Shown: positions 32,224 through 44,147, counted from the stretch's first letter. The stretch: DNA of 64,000 nt from Engraulis encrasicolus (GCF_034702125.1 NC_085865.1:18174281-18238280), one strand, 5' to 3'. The notes: generated by a model from the letters alone, not told the origin. A program made the numbers and translations.

Positions 32224-35200
32224 CTATGTATCTTGTACATCTTGTTGACTTTCCAAGAAGTCAATAAATTGTTCCCATATTTTGTAGAAACTCTGTAGCC
32301 TCCCCCTTTTAGCATAAGTCATTTTTTCCATGGCCAGAGTATTGGACAGGGTCTTGAACCAAACATTGACAGAAGGTGCCTCCATAGCTTTCCATGAAGT
32401 TGCAATACAGTGTTTAGCTTGTAGTGAGCACATATACACCATCTTTTTATCTGCATTGGACAACCTTAAGTCTGTTGGGACAATTCCCAGAATGAGCAAC
32501 TTAGGACAGATGGGCAATCTGGTGGAGCTTATTGCAGAGATACGGTCTATCACCTTTTCCCAAAATTCCCTTATTTTAGGGCAGGTCCACAGGCAGTGAT
32601 AAAGTGTGCCCTCTTCTAGGCCACACTTAATACAGAGGTCAGGGTTATTGTTATTGAAGCGGTGTAAAAGGGAAGGAGTTATATATGTCCGCATAATCCA
32701 TTTAAACTGTATAAGTTTAAACCTAGTATTTATAGTTTGAGTCTGTGCTGTGTGACACACCATTTTCCATTCGTCCTCAGAAATGTCTGTTTCCATATCA
32801 CTGGACCATTTCATTCTCTTTTCATTTGAAGACTCATTGGAGTTTTCCACCATTAAGTTATAAGTAACAGAAACCTGACCACGACTATGCATATGATTTA
32901 GTATAACCTTTTCAAGACTGGACAGTGGTGGTTTGTTTATCTGTTGTTTGTACTTTTTCAAAATATAACTCCTAATTTGCAAATATTTGAAGAAGTGGTT
33001 CCTCGGTATATTGTAAGCACCATGTAATTCCTCGAAACTATATAACACATTTTCTGCATTGTACATGTCCCTAATTTTACTAATACCTTTCGTTGCCCAT
33101 GATTTGAACCCTGAGTCATTTCTTCCTGCTGGGAATTGGTGGTTTCCCCATATTGGGGTGAACCCTGATAGGTCTGGGTCAATGCCTAAATGTGATTGCA
33201 CTTTGTGCCAGACTATGATGGAGTTTTTAACAAAGGGGTTATGTGTGTTCTTTAACAGGTTTTTTAATGAATCAGAAAATAAATACAACTGTAATGGCAA
33301 GGGGGACGTGGTGTCATTTTCTATTTCAACCCAGGAATTTTTAGGTTCATTTGAGAACCAGTGCATTATTGCTTTAATCTGGGCTGCCCAGTAATACCAT
33401 AGAAAGTTTGGCACTTGTAGGCCCCCTCTATCATATGGCAAATAAAGTAAAGACATCCTAAGTCTTGGGCGCCTGTTATTCCAAATGAAATGAGTCATTA
33501 ATTCCTTCAATTTAGAAAATAGGGTGGGTGGGGGACTAAGTGGGATAGATTGAAAAAGATACAAGAATTTTGGTAAGATATTCATTTTAAGTATATTTAC
33601 ACGACCAATTAGTGATATGGGGAGATCTGACCATCTCTTCAGAATATTACTGGTAGATGATAGAATTGGGTTATAATTTTCTGAGACTATATCTTGAATT
33701 TTGGGGGTGACCTGTATCCCCAAGTATTTAAAGCCCTTGGGTGCATTATGAAATTCGTTCTCCACTGTTGGATTATCTCTTTCTTTGTCATTTAGGAACA
33801 TAATATTAGACTTGGTTTTGTTGACTTTGTAGCCAGAGATTTTTCCAAAGGTTGATATTGTGCTAAGAAAGGCAGGAAGGGATTGTGTCAAATTTTTTAA
33901 AAACAGTATGATGTCATCTGCAAAAAGGCTAATTCTGTGTTCACAACTTCCTATTGTTATTCCCTTGTATCAGAGGGTGTGATCTGATTGTTAGGGCCAG
34001 TGGTTCTATGGACATTACAAACAAAAGGGGCGACAATGGACATCCTTGGCGTGTTCCTCTGCTAAGCTTAAATGTTTTGGATGTCAAGGAGTTTGTCAAG
34101 ACTGCTGCAGTGGGTCCATTGTATAGTAACTTCACCCATTTAATAATATTTTGTCCCAAACCAAATCTAGGGAGTATATCAAATAGATATGGCCATTCCA
34201 ACCTGTCAAAGGCCTTCTCACAATCCAGTGACAGCAGGGCCACATCAGGGCTTCCATCTTCTATATTAATAATATTTAAGACTCTTCTAAGATTGTGAAA
34301 AGCTTGTCTTCCCACTATAAATCCATTTTGATCTTCGTGAATAAGACTAGGCAGGAGTTTCTCCAATCTCCGTGCAATGACTTTAGCAATTAGTTTTGTA
34401 TCTGAGTTTAGTAAGGATATAGGTCGGTAAGATTCACATTTAGTAGATACCTTACCAGGTTTTAGTATTGTAGTGATGAGGGCTGTGGAGAAGGAAGGTG
34501 GTAAGGAATCTATGCTGAAGGCTTCTTCAAGCATATTGAATAAATGGGGTATCAACATATCTTTAAAGGTCTTATATATTTCAATGGGCAGCCCATCTGG
34601 GCCAGCAGTTTTCCCACTTTGCATAGACATAAGGGCACTATAAAACTCCTCTAATTCTAATGGTCTGTCCAGAGTTTCCATGTCTTCTTGAGAGAGAGTA
34701 GGGAAGTTCAGGGCATCAAGAAAGCTATTTAAAGACGTCTTATCAGCTGAAAATTCAGATTTATAAAGTGTTTCATAGAATTTCTGAAATGTTTCATTTA
34801 TTACTTTGGGGTCTGAAGTCATTGTTCCATTAGATGTTTCTATCTCATGTATTGACCTCTCATTTTGTACAGTTTTAATGCGCCAGGCAAGTAATTTCCC
34901 TGCCTTTTCCCCCTGATCATAGAATTGCTGTTTTAATTTATTTAGATTGTTTAAGGCCTTATTTACTGATAATTCATTATATTGGGCTCTAAGTGTGTTT
35001 AATCTTTGCTCTACAGAAGGTATCTTATTAGTTACAATATGCTGCTCTAGTGTTTTAATTTCTTTTTCAATTTCTATCAGTTTCTTTTTAAATTCTTTCG
35101 ATTTAAAACTGGTATAACTTATTATTTGCCCTCTGATGTAAGCCTTAAAGGCATCCCATCTGGTTAGCGATGAAGTTTCATTTTTGTTGAGCTTGAAAAA

Positions 35201-36016
35201 CACATCTATGTTTGCATTAAGGAACTGTACAAATTGAGGATCTTGAAGCCATTTGTTATCAAATCTCCAATTAGGAGGTCCTTTGTATTCTTTATAAACA
35301 TCAAGCTCTAAAGATACAGCAGCATGAACAGATAGTATTATGCCACTGTAATAACAATTCTTGAGTTTGAATACTGAGGTGTTAGAAATGAGAAAATAAT
35401 CAAGTCTGGAATAGGTGTTATATGTCTTAGAATGGCATGAGAATTCTCTCTTATCTGGATTATGCTTCCTAAATATATCACACAGCCCCAGCTCTGCCAT
35501 GAAGTGGTGAATTACCTTTCTTGTATGACTATGGGATGAGTCCTGACCACCCTCTCGGTCCATTTCAGGAATTAAAACACTGTTGAAATCTCCGCCCATC
35601 AAAACTTCCCCCCTTAAGGTTGAAATTGTTAGAAAAATATTCTTGTAAAAATCAGGGTCATCCTTATTTGGTCCATAGACATTGACTAAATTAAGATAAT
35701 TTCCAAATAGACTACAGTGTAGAATTATATATCGTCCCCCAGGGTCCATAATAGTTGAGATTATTTGAATTGGAATAGATTTGTGAATTAAGATAGCTAC
35801 TCCTCTAGCATGCGATGAGAAGTTAGCAGCAAACACTTGCCCCTGCCACCTTCTACGTATTCTGATGACTTCAGTGGAGACTAAGTGTGTTTCCTGTAGA
35901 AATATAATTCTAGAACCTAAGTGTTTAAGTCTAGTCATTACCTGTTTTATTTTCACCAAACTGCCTAAGCCTCTTATGTTCCATGAAGTTATTTTGCATA
36001 CCTGGTTATCTGCCAT
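32224..36016 (-). pseudogene. L1 ORF2: endonuclease and reverse transcriptase, one frameshift
   Basis: Part 1 (36016-33941, 691 codons) has the apurinic endonuclease (KITSWNIRGLG, FLQETH, GGDFNSVL, RLDYFLIS), then reverse transcriptase blocks: SGKTAGPDGLPIEIYK, YRPISLLNSDTKLIAKV, LLSLDCEKAFDR and GTRQGCPLSPLLF. Part 2 continues in another frame with SLFADDIILF, the catalytic FADD box, and on through the C-terminal region with a CIKCGLEEGTLYHCLWTCP cysteine motif to a stop at 32224. The break lies at about 33955-33960 (ggg a ataacaata), consistent with one extra base. Otherwise no stop occurs over about 1260 codons. The enzyme nicks target DNA and primes reverse transcription there. Confidence 0.9.
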
Positions 36017-36695
36017 TAAGGGGTGCTATGGCCAGCCTTAATAAAGAGCATGAGCTGTACTGAATAGTTGGGTAGTAAGCTTATGAGGGGAGACAAAGAG
36101 GGAAATACAAAAAAAAGAGAATGACTAAAATGACAATACACATGAGATAATGAAAACTTACACAAAAAACCACACCAAAAACATTTTGCTAGAACATGCA
36201 AAATGTTGAACATATCCGCCTACTGACTGCCTACTTTACAGTCTAAACTAAGTGAATCCGTCTTCCAATAGCTCCTGCTTAGGAGCAAGAATAAGTCTAA
36301 TAAACTAAATAAACCACCTTTAGTCTCTGTATATTCAAATAGTATCAATAAAATAAAATAAAAACTCCCTTTTATGTAAGGACAAAATAAACATTTTAGA
36401 ATAAGTCATAGCCGATAACCTGCGTATAATCTTTAAATAATTCTGAAAGCAAATAGGTTAAGCCCTACTGATTCTAAGCATGTCTCAATTAGGCCTAGTT
36501 AGCAACACACTTTAAAGAGAAATAACAGAATAATATTAGGGCCAATTAAATTAGCCATTTTTCCTTTTTCCACTTGTAAACATCTTTCAAATCAAATCAC
36601 CCTTATGTACTGTAGGATTTAAAAAAAAATAAAAAAAATTCTATTGCTTATCTATTGCAAATTTAACCTGCATTTGCATATGTAATAGGCCTACA

Positions 36696-37634
36696 TCACC
36701 CTGAATCTGAAACAGATTCATCATCAATGCTGTGAAGAAACGCATCTACTTCCCCCGGCGTCTTGAAGACAATGTCCTTGCCCTCATATGTCACCCGGAG
36801 CTTGGCAGGGTACTGAAGACCATACTCTATTCCCTTAGAGTATAGAGTCTGTTTCACGGCATAGTAGGCGTTCCGCTGGCGTGTCACCTCGGCTGAAAAG
36901 TCGGAGAAAAATTTCACCTTTCTGTTGTTGTACATAATCGTCTTCTTCTCCCGAGCCGCGTTCATCACCCGTGCTTTATCTTTGAAGTTCAGGACTTTTG
37001 CGATCAGTGTCCTGGGACGGTCAGTTGTCGGCTTCTGCTTCTGCTTGCCTGAAGTGTTGACCGGTGGAGTAGCATTAGCGATGCGGTGAGCACGCTCGAT
37101 CCGTAACGGATGGGGGAAGTTCTCTGATCCAAGGACTTCGGTGAGCCAATTCTCCAGAAAGGATTCAGCGTCGGCACCTTCCGCCCTTTCTTCCAGCCCA
37201 GTGATGCGCAGATTCGAACGGCGTGAGCGATTCTCGAGGTCGTCGTTCTTTTCTGTAAGTTGTTTCACTTTAGCTTCCAACTCAGACACCGTTGCCATTA
37301 GCTGTGTTGTTACATCCTCCGTATCTCCGATGCGTTGTTCAGCTGTAGCCATTCTGGTTTTCATAGCGTCCAAATCCGATCTAATGTGGGCTATGCCATC
37401 AATAACTTCCCTGTGCCGTGCCAAACTTTCAGTCTTGAGAGATGCGATGGCCTCTAAAATATCTTGATTTAGCATATCCCGACGACCACTGTTTGTTGCG
37501 TCCATCTTGACGCTATCCTCCACTGAAGATGCTGCTGGTTCGGGGCTAGCATGCGGTTTGCCACTTGGCGAAGTTTTTGGAGGCTTGCTATGTTGATTAT
37601 TTGGTTTAGTTTTGACCTTTCTTGTACCTGACAT
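36696..37634 (-). CDS. L1 ORF1 protein (RNA-binding chaperone)
   Basis: A 312-residue intact frame. The basic, disordered N-terminus (MSGTRKVKTKPNNQHSKPPK) is followed by a heptad-rich coiled coil at about residues 55-145 for trimerisation. Then comes NLRITGLEER, the hallmark start of the L1 ORF1p RRM-like domain, and a C-terminal domain with RTLIAKVLNFKDK and KVKFFSDFSAEV. In the family this protein coats L1 RNA to form the ribonucleoprotein needed for retrotransposition. Length is normal for vertebrate L1. It lies 5' of ORF2 with a gap of about 680 bp. The start is the first Met after the 5' UTR. Confidence 0.92.
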   Translation of the reverse strand: MSGTRKVKTKPNNQHSKPPKTSPSGKPHASPEPAASSVEDSVKMDATNSGRRDMLNQDILEAIASLKTESLARHREVIDGIAHIRSDLDAMKTRMATAEQRIGDTEDVTTQLMATVSELEAKVKQLTEKNDDLENRSRRSNLRITGLEERAEGADAESFLENWLTEVLGSENFPHPLRIERAHRIANATPPVNTSGKQKQKPTTDRPRTLIAKVLNFKDKARVMNAAREKKTIMYNNRKVKFFSDFSAEVTRQRNAYYAVKQTLYSKGIEYGLQYPAKLRVTYEGKDIVFKTPGEVDAFLHSIDDESVSDSG

Positions 37635-37808
37635 AGTTAACCTTGCTTTAAAGACGCATCTGTGTCCTGTTTTGAGTTCGTTGTATGTCTTTCAAGGGAG
37701 TAGAAATATTATTATTACAGAGACTAAAAAGCAGCGTCTGTCTAGCTCGCCGCCATTACCGGAAGTCCACCCATCCACCTTTACACCCGAAGTCAGTTGG
37801 GCTGCATT

Positions 37809-38554
37809 AGAACTAGTTAGCAATTGACATTGTTGACAGACAGTATCCCGATTCGCACGGCTAAAAGTTAGTTTACAAATCTGAAGCAACGCCATATGAA
37901 ACGACCCCCAAATAGTTGCAGATTATAGTGTAGTGAGCCAGATAAAATCGCCTCAGCTAAGAGTACTCAGCTAAGCGTTTACTTCGCTTGTTAGCTCATC
38001 ATTATTAGCGTTAGAGATATTGAAATAACCTGCCATTGATTGTTGACACTGACATTGGCTAACAGCTACAAGTAGCTTACCTTGCAGAAGTTTACGCTGG
38101 CCAAATCAGACGCAAATTGATGTGACATTATTCCCGAACAGTTGCAGATGACAGTCCATGATTACAAAACCATCACCGATTGCAGATTTACAGTGTCAAC
38201 GATTTATTTATGAATGCCCAATGCCCATTCCTGAAATGCACGAAATGCGTGGCTTGTCCCTGGCTGTAAACAGTGTGTGTGTCGTGTCGGCGGGGGCGGG
38301 ACGCTTTCAGGCACACTCGCCTTACGTGTTGGAAATGAAAGATGAACATCTTATCTAGAGCTACCAGAGAAATTAGAATATAGGGGAGCTACTAGGTTTA
38401 TTTAATGTAACCCTGCAGTAGTTTTCATTTGTCACTTAACACTGCAAGGGAGGCCAACACAGATTTTTTTTTACTGGCTGGATTTTTTTTATTCGACAGG
38501 ACTATTCTTAATTCGAAAGGATAACGAACATTCGAATATTCGTGCACATCCCTA
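37809..38554. other. Noncoding right arm of the hAT-bounded segment
   Basis: No coding frame with recognisable features. CpG-rich at 38230-38330. It ends with attcgaatattcgtgcacat, the right hAT-like terminus. Confidence 0.45.
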
Positions 38555-38665
38555 CCCCTGACTCAACTGCAATATCATCAAATATGAAGAAAAATACACG
38601 AGAGAGACTTTTGGTCTTCCCGTTGGATTCAGGAGATCTAAATGATGTCACTTCTGGGTTTTTAG

Positions 38666-38774
38666 GGGGCGGGATACACTGACGTGTATAGTATAACTGG
38701 ACTGCGGAGTTCGATAGAACTCCATTCAACGGTTTTGAAGCAACCGCGGCTGATTTACTTCCGCCCCAAAAATG
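38666..38774. repeat. Inverted repeat arm, partner at 43401-43509
   Basis: actgacgtgtatagtataac followed by tggactgcgga is shared exactly, in inverse orientation, with 43462-43500. Similarity continues through gttcgat and gaagcaac. The two arms bracket 4.6 kb containing two convergent candidate transcripts, so they could be long terminal inverted repeats of an unidentified element. Confidence 0.6.
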
Positions 38775-38892
38775 CGGAAATATAATAGTCACCTTGACAA
38801 CGTTGAGCTACATTGCTGATAGGTCGACATCGCCGGCCAATCCACAAACAGACACTTCAAAACATGTTCCGCCCCTCCCACCCGAATATGAC

Positions 38893-39603
38893 ATGGCGTC
38901 CCCAGCAGAAATATTGAACCCGTTTTCAGCTGTGGAACTGGTCAACACAGAAACCCCTGATTGTCATAAAAACAGCAACACAAGTTCAAATGGAACTGGT
39001 GATCGGTAAGTATGGCAAATACACCATGCTATTAATAAAATGATACTTTGGGATAGCGAAAACCTTGAAGAGCTTGTTATGATGACCATAATAATTTTAG
39101 CTTAGCATCTAACGTGAGCCAGTCGAATGGCGTAAGACCTACGGTAGCTTCCTAAGTTACTTCACCACGTTGTAATGTAGCCGCAATTAAAGATAAATTG
39201 GAAGTTAGGCTACAAACAGAGCTGTACACACAAAATGCAATGTGAAAATGTGTATTTGGGGTCGGCGTACCGTTTGGCAAAACATAATCCATGTCAGCAA
39301 TACTCAGTATCAACATTGCATTTGTATGAGCTCAGAATGCTCCAATTTTCATGTTGTACATCTGCGTAAAATAGTGTTTGGTTAGTGTCTGCCACCCCAA
39401 GATAATCCTCTACGGACATTTGTAAATAACTTTGAATGTTTGAGCATCAAATGACATGCAAAACCTTTCCGTTTGACAGACAAACCATGGACGCTGAAGA
39501 AAGGCTCCTCGACGCCAAGCTGTCATCCGGAAGATTGAAGATGAAGATTGCCGTGTCGAGCAGTCATCATGACCATTTTTTTGCTGATCTCCCCAGTTTT
39601 TGA
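38893..39603 (+). CDS. Candidate two-exon gene, unknown protein
   Basis: Exon 1 (38893-39005) begins MASPAEILNPFSAVELVNTE and ends GGTGATCG|gtaagt. Exon 2 starts at 39480 after tccgtttgacag. The join CG|A is in phase and continues QTMDAEERLLDAKLSSGRLK, ending FFADLPSF and TGA at 39603. The product is about 78 residues (longer if the upstream in-frame ATG at 38794 is used). It is acidic then basic, with no recognised domain. It starts just inside the left inverted-repeat arm. Exon structure and phase support it; no homology does. Confidence 0.3.
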
Positions 39604-39861
39604 AAAGATTCAGAATACAAAGCTTCTCTTTCTTAGATCACTCTTAGAAGTAGACGGTATGGTAAACAAACCAAAGTTAACACCTTTCAGTTAGTAAAAC
39701 ATAGCTGGCCTACAGTAGGCTATGACAAAACATCTGGGTGTTTTGTGTGCTTGACATCAAGATTAAAATGAAATATTCACCCTTATGTTCTGCTTTTTAA
39801 ACTTGCAAATCATGGAGTGGACATTCTTCCCCAAGCTTGTAAGAAATGCATTACTTCAATC

Positions 39862-40086
39862 ACACAGTGTCTCCCAACTTTTTTTTTTGTCTCATGTACC
39901 CCCTAAGCATTTTTGTCATACCATGAGTACCCCCTCCTTCATGCTCTAGTCTACTGTATACTTCCTCTATCCCAATATGATTATGCTCCATACATTTCTT
40001 TTTATTGATACCTGCCAATGCATGTACCACCTGCATTGTGTTCACGTACCCCTAGTGGTACATGTACCCCTGGTTGGGAAACACCG
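39862..40086. mobile_element. hAT-like MITE
   Basis: The ends cagtgtctcccaac and gttgggaaacaccg are inverted, with gtaccccc-type repeats inside at both ends. The family is the same type as 10108-10324 and 55894-56116. No clear target duplication was found. Confidence 0.6.
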
Positions 40087-40270
40087 ATCTAAACAGTTGT
40101 AACAATAGTGTGTTAACCAATATTACAAATTAAACAAAATGTGTGGGCTGCTGTATATAAGCATTTATTTAACTGTGTTTCATAATTGCAATAGTTTTTG
40201 AAGCTGGTTCTGCATATCGGATCCTCTGTGGTGGCAGGATGCAGGCAGCAGCGTACTGTGCACATCTTCA

Positions 40271-43061
40271 GCTGTAACGATAAATACAAATCTATTTTTA
40301 AAAAATAATTAATGTAACATGAACATAATTGAAGCATATCACTGGTATATATAGAGTAACTATAACATTTCAGTGTAGTAAAAATGTCTACATTTGTTTA
40401 AAAAGGAAAAACCCATGAACATCCTTCTCAAAAAAGTTTTGGGTGCAGGACTAACAAAGTCAAATGACAACTGAAAATTAAGTCTGCTCACCAAGCTCCT
40501 GTTTTACTTATTTAAATGTGATGAGCTTGAAGTGCAGACTTCATTTTCAGTTGTTCAAATGTCTTTATTGTCCCATTACATCTGCAGAAATATGGGGGTG
40601 TACACTCACTTGTGTAATACACTATAGATGTAAGCAGAGACGTTGTCCAAGTCCTTGGTCATGTGATACCTGCTGCAGTGTACTCCACGTCTTCAGACCG
40701 CTCCGCTGTAAATAAAATAATGGCATATGAAGTGTGATGAGAATACGTCACTGTTTGGTACACCAACAACTTAACATACTTATGTTGTTTACATTATTTA
40801 CCTCAACATTAAGTAGCTGAACTTGTATTAGTGTCAGGTTCATGGGAAGAAAACACAATAGATAAGGAGATGGGCTGCTCGTGTTTCAAAGCATGCTACC
40901 TAATCAGTGAAAATCATGGGGTGGTAGTTTCATGGTGTGGGCATGCATATCTGTCAATAGAATTGGTACCCTTGTAATTATTGAAGATAGTGGCTACTGA
41001 CAAACGCTGAGAGTTTACTACGCTTGATGTATACTTTTATCCAGTCCAATTACTTTTTGTCCCTTCAAATTGGGAGGCACATGTAAAAATAAGTGAAAGT
41101 CACTTTGGATGAAAGCATTGGCTGAGTGTAGTGTAATGTTACATACCGGGTACTATGTAGTATCATAGATGGCAGCAGGCTGGTCGGGTCCTCAGTTGTG
41201 CACTGGCAACAGTGGCTGGTCCTTGTCCTTGTCTCTATGGGGCCTCTTCTCAGGTCGGAGTGACAATCCTTGATGATGTTGACTATGGTGAGACCTGCTG
41301 GCGTGTAGCACATTTTCAGACATCTGTAAAGAAAATTATGACAAACGAAGGGTGATGAGAACAACATATATTTCATTACTATTTTTTATTACTATAAACA
41401 CATGCAGAGTAAGCAGATCAGGGCCTTTTCTGAACGGGGAAATAGGGGCGCTCCACCCTCATACCTCCGCGGGTGCACCCTCATACTTCTTTTTAAAAAA
41501 AATATATATATAAATTACTTTTTTGAGCGCCTCTAGTAAATTCCCCCCTTCACCCCCCGGAACCTGTCATGATGCTCCCTCATGCCAAAATGTACAAGTG
41601 ATGTAGGCTGTACAGCAGGGGTGGGCAACTTTCATTGTAAGGTGGGCCAACATTTTTAATTACCACAATCGGTGGGCCACATCACCACGCACTTGAGAGA
41701 ATTTACAAAAGGATACTTCACTTTTTCTTTATTTATACCTGAATGCTTACACTATTGGTTTATAGAGGGTTAAAAACGGTCCTTTTTCTTTTTTTTAAAA
41801 AAGTGAGAAGTTGGGCTGCATGTGGCGCCCGAGCCTCCAGTTGCCCATCCCTGCTGTACAGTATCCTAACAGAAAGGCTCTCATAGTATTTCAAATAATG
41901 GTCTATATAAAAACTGGTTATAATAGGTACAGTGCAGCATAAACAGGGTTGAGGGGGTGGTTTCTTTTATTTCGTTATACCTACCGAGTAGTTTAGCCAA
42001 TGTCTGTGTGACACGTTCACGCTGCCACCTACACAGCATCCTCCTCACAACCGCAGGGGCAAAACACCTGAAACATAATAATGTAATCCTTTTTCAGTCC
42101 AAGATATAGACTAGAAAATGAGTGACAGCATCACAATCAGTTTGTATGCAAGTGTAGTGGACCCCCCATTTTTGTCTTTTTGTTATTCCCTTATTCTCAT
42201 TCCTTGTCTTTTTGTTGTCCTGTCAGAAGTTGTCTTTTAGTTTAATTATGCTGTTGCACGTTTTCGCCAATAGATGGCATCATAGGACCAGCAATGAGTG
42301 CAGAGACCCTCTGGTGCAGTAGCCAGTGACTTCGGTCACATAAAAAGAACGAAACGTGGAAGTGACAGGCTTTGTTATGATACAGAAGGCAGCGGTGTCA
42401 GCTGTACAGTTATGCTGAGGAAAATGTAAATAAACAACGAACTCAGCGAAACTCTACACACTTGAGGACCTTATTCATTAAGTTTGCAAAGCATTCACGC
42501 AATAATGCCACCAGGTCACATTTAAGATTTAACATACTGATAACGAACGTAGGCCTACCAATGACCATCATTTCATCACCAACTAGCAACTTGGAAATTT
42601 GGCAATACAGAAACGAACAATATTTAACAGTTCACGGAGGGACACAGCTAGACTACGTTGCGTTTCCGATGTGGCCATGTGGTCACTGGTAGTGAAATGT
42701 TTACAGCATCTTGATGTAAGGACTTGGCTACGGAAGGAGGGAATCCTTACACCTGATACACGCCAAACAGACACATTTTGCTTTCAAAAGCAATGGCATT
42801 CAAATTATAATTAAGTTACTTGACAAGCCGACAGATCATCAAACACTGAAAGATCAGCATGCTGCCTTGGGCTAATAACAAGCTAGCATTGTCGTTGTTT
42901 GTTTAACAAAGCTCAGTCATTTTGGTCAATCAGCCAGGTATATACATGTTTTTATTTTACTTACCAAAACTGCAGAGGTCCTTACAGAATACGGAGAAGT
43001 ACATCCAAAAGTAGAACAACGCATATTTGTGGGGAAAGTGTACCAAAATTAAATAACCCAT
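40271..43061 (-). other. Candidate spliced minus-strand transcript, probably noncoding
   Basis: A first exon could run from 43061 (ATG, 32 open codons starting MGYLILVHFPHK) to the donor ttttg|gtaagt at 42965. Acceptor-like sites follow at 42067 (tatgtttcag, exon 42067-41985 with donor ctcg|gtaggt), 41323 (tttacag), 40705 (tttacag) and 40271 (gttacag). The last three exon candidates share a CTGAA(A/G)A(T/C)GTG core. Joining the first two exons stops after about 40 codons, so coding is doubtful. Confidence 0.22.
41616..41853. mobile_element. hAT MITE
   Basis: The ends CAGGGGTGGGCAACT and AGTTGCCCATCCCTG are flanked by the perfect 8-bp duplication CTGTACAG (41608-41615 and 41854-41861). 238 bp, no coding. 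Confidence 0.9.
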
Positions 43062-43400
43062 GGCAGTGATGAAGCTGTTGAAAGTAATGCAGCAGGGAGG
43101 GGGCTTCCCCTGGAGACGGCGCGAGAGTCGTCCTTCGCCTTGACGACGGCCTGCCTGTCAATCAAAACAATAATTCTAAAGAATGGCAACTGCCAATCAA
43201 CCCAAATAGCCATGCTCATTGGTCATTTAAACTATTTTAATAGCTTTCTTAAATAAAGGGTCAGCCCGAAAAAAATATCTGGGTTGTTTGGGAGGGAGGG
43301 GAGACTACCGTTTTAACGAAACAGGGCCGACTCGGCAAGAATTGCCTAGGAACTATATGGCTTCAAGTCCACCATAGAGATCAATGGAAAAAGGCGCTCT

Positions 43401-43509
43401 ACTTCCTTCTTCCGCCCAAAAATCGTCCCATGTCCCGCCCCCAGCCGTTGCTTCACAACACATCGAACATCCGCAGTCCAGTTATACTATACACGTCAGT
43501 GGCGGGATA
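43401..43509. repeat. Inverted repeat arm, partner at 38666-38774
   Basis: Contains gcagtccagttatactatac then acgtcagt, the inverse of the left arm. The side facing the interior is promoter-like and precedes the minus-strand candidate at 43061. Confidence 0.6.
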
Positions 43510-43534
43510 GCCTATACATGGGTAACAGCACTGA

Positions 43535-43921
43535 GTCAAAACCTGGGGACACGACTAAAATGTGATATGTAACTAAAATAGAATTGATTTATTCTTTTAA
43601 AAATACAATTAAAAGTATAGATGGATTATATAGTCACATATAAAGCAAAAAAAAAACAGGTTTCGGAAGGATTTCTTTATCAGTATTTTGTGGTAAAGTG
43701 TTGCACTTCACTCTGGGGACACACGAGAAAGACTATAAAATAGGGTTTTGGATACATTTTTATCATATTTAAAAATAATGTATTTACAAACTTTTCAATG
43801 GATCATGTGTAGAAAAGTTTGCTTAATAATGGAATGTAATTTATTTTACTTTATTCATTGATTTTATACATTTTATTTGCTGGGGACACAAATGGCACTC
43901 TTTTGGCGGAATCACCCTAAT
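43535..43921. repeat. Repeat ending in TGGCACTCTTTTGGCGGAAT
   Basis: AT-rich interior with ctggggacac at both sides (43540, 43717 and 43882). Its right end, aaatggcactcttttggcgg then aatcaccc, is the inverse of 7562-7590. Likely a non-autonomous element; the family is not recognised. Confidence 0.4.
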
Positions 43922-44147
43922 AATAACTAGAAAAGTAGGCCTACTCCGAGAGCACATACCTCCGCCAAGGCATTGCATAATTAGATTAGATAAATTAGAT
44001 TAGATAAAAAAAAATGTACTTTGCAAAATATAAATGACTATATTCCTGTGTCAAATTTCCAAAATGACACATTCATGTCAGTAAAGTCTTTCTTCGGGTT
44101 TCAGTGGACGCACACCGTTTGAGGTGCGTAGGCCTACGGCAGACAGA

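Larger units (their letters stand above)
31985..37794 (-). mobile_element. Near-full-length L1 (LINE-1) retrotransposon
   Basis: A 5.8 kb element in minus orientation, flanked by the perfect 14-bp target duplication AGTTGGGCTGCATT (31971-31984 and 37795-37808). It has an A-tail (plus-strand T run to 31998), a 3' UTR of about 220 bp, ORF2, ORF1 and a short 5' UTR with ttccggtaatggcggcg. Two ORFs, poly(A) tail and 14-bp duplication are textbook L1. Only one frame lesion was found, so the insertion is recent. Confidence 0.95.
16657..38554. mobile_element. Segment bounded by hAT-like ends (possible 21.9 kb expanded element)
   Basis: The left end is TAGGGATGTGCA (16657) and the right end is TGCACATCCCTA (ending 38554), a 12-bp perfect inverted pair. 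It is followed on both sides by TTCGAATGTT-type subterminal sequence. The 8-bp flanks are CCCCCGAC (16649-16656) and CCCCTGAC (38555-38562), a 7/8 match expected of a hAT target duplication. Everything inside can be explained by nested insertions: the P-like gene, two Tc1 fold-backs, hAT elements, copy B and L1. The alternative is two unrelated copies of the same end. The hAT-like nature of the ends is fairly sure; that they belong together is inferred. Confidence 0.5.
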
